Shown here in pieces: positions 6,841 through 12,325 of a DNA stretch of 12,325 nt. The DNA is taken from positions 1-12,325 of the forward strand of contig PUOG01000217.1 of NCBI GenBank assembly GCA_003552745.1, written 5' to 3'. Below the pieces are notes generated by a model that saw only the letters and a program-made list of their open reading frames with translations, had not been told where the DNA came from and did not search any database. Each line of letters opens with the position of its first letter. The first letter of the stretch is position 1. Source of the DNA: Spirochaetaceae bacterium. GTDB taxonomy: Bacteria; Spirochaetota; Spirochaetia; DSM-27196; SKKC01. The position numbers and the translations under genes are program-made.

Positions 6841-9384
6841 ATGACAAGACGATTCCTCGCGCGGCTCGCGCTGAAAAACCTGACCAGATATCGCCGGCGG
6901 ACGATCATCACCAGTTTCGCGATTGCGGGTGGTCTGGCGATTTTCGTCGGCATGGACTCGATGCTTCAGAGCATGGCCGACGAGTCCTACCTCAATCTCG
7001 CCCACTATGAGACCGGCAGCGCTCAGATTGCCGCCGACGGCTACTGGGAAGAGCACGAGCAGCGACCGCTCGATCTGACGGTATCCGATCCCGAATCGAT
7101 CGTCCGCTCGCTCGCCGAAGAGGACATCGATGCCGCCCCCCGGATCGTCTTCCGCGGCGAGCTCGTCGTGCGCTACGACCCGTTTCCCGAGGACGGCTCG
7201 GTCCGCATGGATTTCGTCGGTGTCGATCCCGAGCGGGAAGCGAGAGCACTCCGCGTGGCCGATCATATCGTCGAGGGGCAGTGGCTCGAGAGTGACGGCG
7301 AGCAGGTATTGCTGGGTAGATGGCTCGCCGACCGGCTCGGGGCGGAGGTTGGCTACCCGATAACCGTGCTGACGCGAACGCGCGACGGATTCCATCAGAT
7401 CATCGACCTCGAAGTCGCAGGCATCTACGAGACCCCGAACCCGCAGCTCGACCGGTCGACGGCGTTCCTCCCGATCGCGCTTGCCGATGAGTATCTGGAG
7501 ATGGATGGTGCGGCGACCTCGGTCGTGCTCTCACTCTCCGGCGGCATTCCGACCGAGGCGGCGCTCGACGAGGTGCGTTCGGCCGTCGATCTCAGCAGCC
7601 TGGAGCTCCTCGACTTCGAAACGCTCGGTGCCGAAATCGCCGGCATCTCCGAAACACAGCGCAGGATCTCGGCGGTCTTTCTCATGTTGCTCGCCCTGAT
7701 TGCGGTGGTCGGGATTGTGAATACGATGCTGATGGCGGTCACCGAGCGGCGCCGGGAAATCGGCATGATGCGCGCCGTGGGTCTGCGCGACCGCGAGATC
7801 CGAAACGTCTTCGCATGGGAAGCTGCGGGAATCGCCTCGATCGGTGCCGCCGGCGGGATCGTACTCGGCGCGCTTGTCGTGTGGTATCTCTCGACCGTCG
7901 GTCTCGATATGCGGGCGCTCGTGCAGGACGCCGATGTCGGCTATCGTAGCGCCGGAATCGTTCGCGGTGCGTGGCGGCCCGGTATCATGGTCGCTGCCGC
8001 GGCGGTCGCCGTGCTCGTGGCAGCCCTCGCTTCGCGGTTTCCTCTGCGTTCGATGATCGGCGAGCCGATTCCCGACTCGCTGCGTGCGATCGCCGCCGAC
8101 AAGTCATCGGTGGGCGTGGAGGGGCTCGCCGGGAAGGTGGCTGCCCGCCGTACCGGGCTCTGGGCGCTCGCTCTGCGCAATATCTTCCGTCACGGCCGGC
8201 GCACCGCCCTTTCGATCTGCGCGATTGCGGTTGCGGCAATGTCGGTGCTGCTATTCGTCGGGACGATGCGCGGAATGCAGGAAGATATGATGGGTAACTC
8301 GTTCAACTTCGCCGAAGGTGAGATTCGCATCCGCAACGAGAACTTCGACCGCTATGAGTACATGAATCCGGTGCACTATGTGGTCGAGGAGTATCGAGGC
8401 CTGGTCGAGCGCCTGCACGGTCTCGACGATGTACAGGCGGTAAGCCCGCGCGTAGTTGCGCCTGCCGCGGCGTTTCGCGGCGAGCGGCTGATCACAGCGC
8501 GGGGGCTCGGAATCGACCTCGATCTCGAACGGCAGTACCAGGATATCGACAAGCTGGTCGTGAGCGGGCGGGCGCCGGAGGCGGGGGAGCCCGAGGCGCT
8601 GCTCGGTGTTCGCCTTGCCGAGCGCCTCGGGGTCGAGCCCGGCGATACGGTGACGTTTCAGACTCAGACACGGGCGCGGCGGTCGAACGCGTTCACCGTC
8701 GACGTGGTCGGATTAGCCGGCTTCCCGGTGGCTGCCGTAGATCGAACGACTTTCTTCATGCCGATCGAGCCGGCCGCACGTTTCCTGCGCATGGGTGATG
8801 CGGCTACCGAAGTGCTCGTTCGAAGCGAGGACGGCGACAGCGCAGCGCTCACCGAGCGCATCAACCTTGATCTTTTGGAACACGCCCCCGCCGAGGTGCG
8901 GGCGACCTCATGGATGGAGGCAGGATACGTCTATGCGACCATTCAGTTGGTCGATGCGTGGCTGGTGATCTTCGCCGCGTTCTTCCTTGCCATCGCGATC
9001 ACGGTAATCGTTAACACCACCCTTATGGCGGTGCGTGAGCGCACCCGCGAGATCGGCACGCTGTCGGCACTCGGCATGAGAGACCGGACGATCGTGGGGC
9101 TGTTCACCACCGAGGCGTTCTACATCGGAGCGATCGGCACCGTGATCGGGGTCGGACTCGGGATCGCCTTCGGAGCGGTGCTGGGCGTCACCGGCATCGA
9201 TGTCAGCGCCCGGATGGATGCCGCCGACATAAACATCGCCTCGGTGATCTATCCGATAATCTCGGCGCCGGAGGTGCTCATCGTGGCGGTAGTCACGCTC
9301 GCGGTGTCGACGCTTGCTGCGCTCGCGCCCTCGGCGGCCGCCGCACGGATGCGACCGGTGGAGGCGCTGCGCGATTCGGGGTGA
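6841..9384 (+). CDS. ABC transporter permease, fused tandem FtsX/MacB-type (847 residues)
   Basis: Two permease units lie in one chain. Unit 1 has a basic N-terminus and a first membrane helix (about residues 21-40), a large extracytoplasmic domain of MacB-periplasmic type (about 45-270), then an FtsX domain. That domain runs through ISAVFLMLLALIAVVGIVNTM (276-296), the coupling segment ERRREIGMMRAVGLRDREI (302-320), and two more helices to about 400. Unit 2 repeats the plan: a helix at about 454-476, a second outer domain, FtsX helices from about 703, the coupling segment ERTREIGTLSALGMRDRTI, and the end AARMRPVEALRDSG. Eight membrane helices are expected. Known relatives (LolCDE, MacB) use an ATPase to drive lipoprotein or peptide movement from the periplasmic side. 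No ATPase gene is in the window, so the substrate is unknown. Start ATG 6841 has GGAG nine bases upstream. Confidence 0.93.
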   Translation: MTRRFLARLALKNLTRYRRRTIITSFAIAGGLAIFVGMDSMLQSMADESYLNLAHYETGSAQIAADGYWEEHEQRPLDLTVSDPESIVRSLAEEDIDAAPRIVFRGELVVRYDPFPEDGSVRMDFVGVDPEREARALRVADHIVEGQWLESDGEQVLLGRWLADRLGAEVGYPITVLTRTRDGFHQIIDLEVAGIYETPNPQLDRSTAFLPIALADEYLEMDGAATSVVLSLSGGIPTEAALDEVRSAVDLSSLELLDFETLGAEIAGISETQRRISAVFLMLLALIAVVGIVNTMLMAVTERRREIGMMRAVGLRDREIRNVFAWEAAGIASIGAAGGIVLGALVVWYLSTVGLDMRALVQDADVGYRSAGIVRGAWRPGIMVAAAAVAVLVAALASRFPLRSMIGEPIPDSLRAIAADKSSVGVEGLAGKVAARRTGLWALALRNIFRHGRRTALSICAIAVAAMSVLLFVGTMRGMQEDMMGNSFNFAEGEIRIRNENFDRYEYMNPVHYVVEEYRGLVERLHGLDDVQAVSPRVVAPAAAFRGERLITARGLGIDLDLERQYQDIDKLVVSGRAPEAGEPEALLGVRLAERLGVEPGDTVTFQTQTRARRSNAFTVDVVGLAGFPVAAVDRTTFFMPIEPAARFLRMGDAATEVLVRSEDGDSAALTERINLDLLEHAPAEVRATSWMEAGYVYATIQLVDAWLVIFAAFFLAIAITVIVNTTLMAVRERTREIGTLSALGMRDRTIVGLFTTEAFYIGAIGTVIGVGLGIAFGAVLGVTGIDVSARMDAADINIASVIYPIISAPEVLIVAVVTLAVSTLAALAPSAAAARMRPVEALRDSG
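8675..8710 (+). repeat. 36-base direct repeat, copy 1 (inside the permease gene)
   Basis: This segment matches 10973-11008 at 33 of 36 positions in the same orientation, with the longest unbroken match at 8692-8706. The mismatches fall at 8682, 8691 and 8707. Here it codes for permease residues about 611-623 (around SNAFTVDVV) in the second outer domain, which looks like normal protein sequence. The flanks on either side show no similarity to those of the other copy. Confidence 0.85.
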
Positions 9385-9419
9385 GGACGTAGCGGCCGGT
9401 AGAATCGAATCCAAGGAGC

Positions 9420-10073
9420 TTATCGTAGTATCAGAGCCAGCCTGCCGAAATACTCCGGTCGGTGGAAGTCGGGCTCCGGATGCTCAATCCGGTTCCAGCA
9501 GCCGAAATGCGGAGCGGGCGTGTCATCACCACACTTATGGAAGTTGCCCAGCATGGTATGTTCGGGCGGCCATGCGATCGGCCCATAGATCTCCTGGAGA
9601 AAAGCGAGCGGGATGCTATAGGCGACCGTCCAGGGTATCGTTCGCTCCTCTGCCGATGCCTGCGCCAGGGACGCGGTGACACCAAAGCGCTCGTGTTCCG
9701 ATTCCGGGATCAACACCCGATCGTGGCGGCTGCTGCCCAACCCGAGCATCAGCGTGCCGATCGCATTGGTCTCAAAGTTGAGATAGCGGCTGTCTTTCTC
9801 GGGCACAGGATTGAGGAAGAACTCCACACAGCTGTCACGGCAGACAGGGTCATTCGCCGCGGTATAGACGGTTCGGAGCTGGTCATCCGAACTCGAAAAG
9901 CGCACGAAGAGTCCCGCTACCGTCCAGCCGATCCGGACCTCGGTCCGCGGTGTATAGCCTTCGGCATCCCAGGGATACTCGGTAATCTCGGCCGGCTCAA
10001 CACCGGCAAGAGCCGCAAATGGATTCTCCCCCGTTAGGGGTAATACACGATAGACTCGGGAACTCGCAGTCAT
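9420..10073 (-). CDS. CBM9-like (carbohydrate-binding family 9-like) domain protein
   Basis: The 217-residue product looks like a single beta-sandwich domain of the CBM9-like/DOMON type. Seen: an N-terminal half ending TEVRIGWTVAGLFVRF (about 44-59), the segment CRDSCVEFFLNP (78-89), then YLNFETNAIGTL, and a C-terminal FHKCGD, HFGCWN and FHRPEYFGRLAL, which recur in stand-alone members of this family. Known members with enzymes attached bind sugar ends. For stand-alone proteins such as this one the ligand is unclear. There is no signal peptide, so it is probably cytoplasmic, which is odd for a glycan-binding domain. A strong ribosome binding site (GAAGGAGG, 10080-10087) lies six bases before ATG 10073. 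It is last in the minus-strand group, 133 bases after the phosphatase, and converges on the permease with a 35-base gap and no obvious terminator. Confidence 0.75.
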   Translation of the reverse strand: MTASSRVYRVLPLTGENPFAALAGVEPAEITEYPWDAEGYTPRTEVRIGWTVAGLFVRFSSSDDQLRTVYTAANDPVCRDSCVEFFLNPVPEKDSRYLNFETNAIGTLMLGLGSSRHDRVLIPESEHERFGVTASLAQASAEERTIPWTVAYSIPLAFLQEIYGPIAWPPEHTMLGNFHKCGDDTPAPHFGCWNRIEHPEPDFHRPEYFGRLALILR

Positions 10074-10179
10074 GGGTGCCCTCCTTCTGACACGGAATCC
10101 GATTTGTAATGTTTGGGCGAGACCACATCATAACCGCGACGCCTGGGAGGGCGAGCTCACCGAGTAGCCGGTCGGTCCG

Positions 10180-10211
10180 CCTGAGGTAGGGGTGGCCTCG
10201 ACCTCCTCAGG
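10180..10211. other. Hairpin over the phosphatase stop codon
   Basis: CCTGAGG, a bulged T, then AGG (10180-10190) pair with CCTCCTCAGG (10202-10211), making ten pairs around an 11-base loop. The stop codon of the phosphatase (10207-10209) lies in one arm. No U-run follows in either direction, so it is not a standard terminator. It could still separate or stabilise the mRNA between the phosphatase and the CBM9-like gene. Confidence 0.4.
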
Positions 10212-10941
10212 TGACCAGGTCCTGGCTCAGGTGCGGGACTCTGTTCACGTAGCGGACGAGGATGCGGTCGACCGGTTCGAGGTCGACTCGGGTGATTGCA
10301 GTGTTGAAGTGAAAGAATACGAGGTTCCTTTCCGGGATGCGCCCAAGGATGGCTTTCAGGAGCGCCTGAATGAAGTCTCCGTGGCTTACGATCGCCACGG
10401 GAGCTGCGGCGCCGTCGTTCGCCCGGTCCCACAGCCGGCTCGCGACGCGGACCGCCCGACCCTGACAGGTCGGCCAGTCTTCCTGGCCCCGCGCCGGTTC
10501 CCACCAGCCGTCCTCGCTCACTTCGCCCGGCACGACGGCGGGAAAGTGCCTTGTAATCTCGCTGCGGGTTATGCCGGGATATCCCACCACGCCGCGATCA
10601 TCTCGATGATCGAGGAATATCCCACCGCACTCGTGGATGTCGATCCACACTTCCGGGGCCACGTTGATCGCCTCACCGATCGCCGTCGCGGTTTCGAGCG
10701 ACCGACGCATCGCGCTGCAATAGAGGTGTCTTATCCCGTAACCGCGGATGGTCTCGACGTGCGTATCCTCAGGGTCGAGCCCGTGACGCTGTTCCGGGTG
10801 CGGCTCGTTTGCCAGATGGCTCGCGAGGCGCAACGCCTGCGTCCGTCCCAGATCCGTGAGGGGAGGGTCGGCAACGCGGTCGGCCGGATTGGCCGGCGCG
10901 TTGTTCGACGACTGAGCGTGACGAATGATGTAGAGCTCCAT
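10207..10941 (-). CDS. Histidine phosphatase family protein (phosphoglycerate mutase-like)
   Basis: The 244-residue protein belongs to the branch that transfers phosphate through a histidine. Seen: the N-terminal IIRHAQSSNN (Arg7, phospho-acceptor His8; the motif is RHA rather than the common RHG), LTDLGRTQA (28-36), YCSAMRRSLETA (74-85) with the second catalytic arginine, the acid Glu104 in ECGG, and the second histidine His187 in IVSHGDF. The middle part (PGITRSEITRHFP, then GWW) resembles phosphatases rather than glycolytic mutases. Broad or small-molecule phosphatase activity in the cytoplasm is likely; the substrate cannot be read from sequence. ATG 10941 has AGAGG about five bases upstream. 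The gene follows the Gate membrane protein by 49 bases on the same strand, so co-transcription is likely. Confidence 0.9.
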   Translation of the reverse strand: MELYIIRHAQSSNNAPANPADRVADPPLTDLGRTQALRLASHLANEPHPEQRHGLDPEDTHVETIRGYGIRHLYCSAMRRSLETATAIGEAINVAPEVWIDIHECGGIFLDHRDDRGVVGYPGITRSEITRHFPAVVPGEVSEDGWWEPARGQEDWPTCQGRAVRVASRLWDRANDGAAAPVAIVSHGDFIQALLKAILGRIPERNLVFFHFNTAITRVDLEPVDRILVRYVNRVPHLSQDLVT

Positions 10942-10972
10942 GGCTACCTCTGAACAATCGGTTTTGCCGCCC

Positions 10973-11008
10973 CGCGGCGATCGAACGCATTCACCGTCGA
11001 CGTGTTCG
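10973..11008 (+). repeat. 36-base direct repeat, copy 2 (across the end of the Gate gene)
   Basis: This is the partner of 8675-8710, 33 of 36 bases identical and in the same orientation on the plus strand, about 2.3 kb away. It covers the stop codon (10991-10993) and the codons for the last residues of the Gate protein, giving the basic tail ARTRRR, plus part of the gap before the phosphatase. Here it is read on the other strand from its use in the permease gene. Confidence 0.85.
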
Positions 11009-11941
11009 CGCCCGGGCGAGTGACCGCTCGCCGTGCCGCAGCCAGACCGCCGCGGCTGCGAGGACGACTCGCGGTACGGTAATCCAGAGGAACGGCGCGC
11101 CCACGGCGAGGAAGATCATCGTATCCTCGAAGATCGAGTGGGAGATACCGATGTGGTGGTTGAGCAGATCGCCGTCGGCGCGGGTCAGGCGCCCGGTGCG
11201 TTCCTCTTCGAGCACGACCGCCGCGCCGTAGGTGAGTCCCATCACATTGCAGACGAGCCAGAGAAATGCGGTCTCGCGCGGAAGTCCGAACGCCCGCATG
11301 ACCGGCTGCAGAGCCTTCGCCAGAAGCTCGAGCACGCCGTAGGCGCGAAGAAGCCGGACGGTGACCATCAGCGCGGCGAGAATTAACACGATTACCGCCG
11401 CGAGTCGGAGGGTGGAGAGAGCCCATTCGGCGAGCGCCTCTACGAACGGAGGCTCCTCGAGTGCCGCGGCGGTGGTCCCGGCCGCGGTGGTCACCGGCTG
11501 CGCGCCCTGCGGCATCAGCGCCTGCAGAGCGATCCCGGCGGTGAAAGCGGCTGCGAGGCGCACTACGAACATTCGCGCAACTCCGGTGCCGGTACGTTTC
11601 ATGATGGCGAGCTCGACCGGGAAGTTGTGCGCGATGAGTGACATCACCGAAAGGATCGCAATCTCGCGCACCGAGAAATCGACCGTGCCGATGATTGCCA
11701 CCACCGTGTAAGGGCTCGAGATGACCCCGGCGACGAACGCCATTCCTCCGACACCGGAGAGGCCGACCACCGAAAAGAGCGGGGAGAGCGCGGTCGATAT
11801 CAGATCGAGGGCACCGAACTGGCGAAGCAGGAGGACGGCGAAGGAAACCGGAACGATTATCGCGAGTAGCCAGCGTGCCTGCCGCAGGCCCGCGCCGACC
11901 CCATCGCGAACGAGCACCCGATTATCCGATTTCGTCGGCAT
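10991..11941 (-). CDS. Nucleoside-recognition (Gate) domain integral membrane protein
   Basis: The 316-residue protein is strongly hydrophobic, with about seven or eight likely helices. Seen: two Gate-like halves. The first has LLAIIVPVSFAVLLL (about 25-39) and GVGGMAFVAGVISSPYTVV (about 63-81). The second, after a Pro/Ala/Thr-rich linker (about 145-165), has FGLPRETAFLWLVCNVMGLT (about 217-236), then NHHIGISHSIFEDTMIFLAVG, the His/Glu/Asp-containing segment typical of this family. Known relatives include spore maturation proteins and parts of nucleoside and iron carriers; many have no known substrate, so transport is an inference. ATG 11941 overlaps the upstream gene by 20 bases and lacks a clear ribosome binding site. 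A GTG at 11917, just after that gene's stop, is an alternative. The basic C-terminal tail is encoded by the 36-base repeat. Confidence 0.8.
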   Translation of the reverse strand: MPTKSDNRVLVRDGVGAGLRQARWLLAIIVPVSFAVLLLRQFGALDLISTALSPLFSVVGLSGVGGMAFVAGVISSPYTVVAIIGTVDFSVREIAILSVMSLIAHNFPVELAIMKRTGTGVARMFVVRLAAAFTAGIALQALMPQGAQPVTTAAGTTAAALEEPPFVEALAEWALSTLRLAAVIVLILAALMVTVRLLRAYGVLELLAKALQPVMRAFGLPRETAFLWLVCNVMGLTYGAAVVLEEERTGRLTRADGDLLNHHIGISHSIFEDTMIFLAVGAPFLWITVPRVVLAAAAVWLRHGERSLARARTRRR

Positions 11942-12325
11942 TCACGAGCACCATCGTCTCGTCGCCGGAGACCATCGCATAGATTCGTTCGGCGGTGAGC
12001 TCGGCGACGATCGATTCAGGCATATCGATTGCGCACATGATCGGAATAACTCGCAGTTCCTTGTACTCGGGGAACATCTCGGGAAAGCGTGAGAGCTTCT
12101 TGCGGAAATCGCCTGCTGCTCCGGTTCGCACGGTTGTTCGCGCTTCGGCGACGACGACCGCTTCGGGGTAGACGGCGATGACATCGATCTCGTAGTTGTC
12201 GCCCTGCGTCGGTACATGACGTCTGCCGACGTTGCGTGCATACCAGATCGGCTCTTTGTAGCCGAAATAGCGCCGGCCGATACCGACGACATTCGGGTAC
12301 ACTATGCCCTCGACAAGCCAACCGA
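11922..12325 (-). CDS. PD-(D/E)XK nuclease-like domain protein of unknown role (5' partial)
   Basis: The frame stays open to the right edge, reading GWLVEGIVYPNV before a possible GTG at 12302, so the real start is most likely outside the window. Seen, numbering from that GTG: YEIDVIAVYPEAVVVAEART contains the core of a PD-(D/E)XK fold, with Asp40, then Glu53-Ala-Arg55 where E-x-K is usual. After it come FRKKLSRFPEMFPEYK (66-81) and a strand/helix end (RVIPIMCAIDMP). This layout is like small uncharacterised proteins of the restriction-endonuclease-like superfamily. Whether it cuts nucleic acid is unknown, and the Lys-to-Arg change makes activity doubtful. It overlaps the Gate gene by 20 bases, so the two are probably co-translated. 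No partner of a restriction or defence system is visible here. Confidence 0.65.
   Translation of the reverse strand, partial: GWLVEGIVYPNVVGIGRRYFGYKEPIWYARNVGRRHVPTQGDNYEIDVIAVYPEAVVVAEARTTVRTGAAGDFRKKLSRFPEMFPEYKELRVIPIMCAIDMPESIVAELTAERIYAMVSGDETMVLVNADEIG

Noticed and set aside
6784..7395. 203-residue minus-strand frame overlapping the start of the permease
   Set aside because: The permease frame has membrane helices and family motifs throughout, and the minus-strand frame has none. It is a shadow.
1..12325. CRISPR array, transposase, integrase, phage or toxin-antitoxin module
   Set aside because: No regularly spaced repeats, no DDE or recombinase motifs and no paired small toxin and antitoxin genes were seen on either strand. 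The only multi-copy sequences are the short repeats listed.

Overview
The window is GC-rich bacterial DNA, densely coding, with short intergenic gaps and several overlapping stop/start codons. Part of it is visibly less GC-rich (the gene at 5068-6582 and the gap up to about 6830). The taxon cannot be fixed from this sequence. A lipoprotein with a loose lipobox ending Val-Ile-Ala-Cys and a fused tandem FtsX-type permease would fit a free-living, GC-rich spirochaete, but this is a weak inference.

Region 1 (1-4811, + strand) is a complete de novo NAD module with its regulator. It holds the 3' part of an NrtR-type Nudix-related repressor, then nadA, nadB and nadC. The junctions nadA/nadB and nadB/nadC are both 4-base ATGA overlaps. 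The nrtR-nadA gap carries a good sigma70-like promoter (TTGACG, 18 bases, TATACT). Two palindromic sites sharing the word ATACTCAT lie there: one over the -10 element and one directly against the nadA ribosome binding site. NadB and NadA turn aspartate and dihydroxyacetone phosphate into quinolinate, and NadC turns that into nicotinate mononucleotide. The repressor presumably closes the loop by sensing a product of NAD turnover.

Region 2 (4812-6840) contains one unrecognised acidic lipoprotein on the - strand, with base composition unlike its neighbours. Inverted repeats lie beyond both ends. The upstream gap has a run of four adjacent or overlapping inverted repeats (6677-6757) and a spaced direct repeat.

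Region 3 (6841-9384, +) is an 847-residue ABC-transporter permease made of two FtsX/MacB-type halves in one chain. No ATPase partner lies in the window.

Region 4 (9420-12325, -) is a likely co-directional group, in transcription order: a 5'-truncated PD-(D/E)XK-like protein, a nucleoside-recognition (Gate) membrane protein, a histidine phosphatase, and a CBM9-like domain protein. An unexpected 36-base direct repeat (33/36 identical) links the permease coding sequence to the end of the Gate gene.

No rRNA, tRNA, transposase, integrase or CRISPR array was seen. The window looks mostly like ordinary metabolism. The least explained parts are the lipoprotein with its structured upstream gap and the 36-base repeat.
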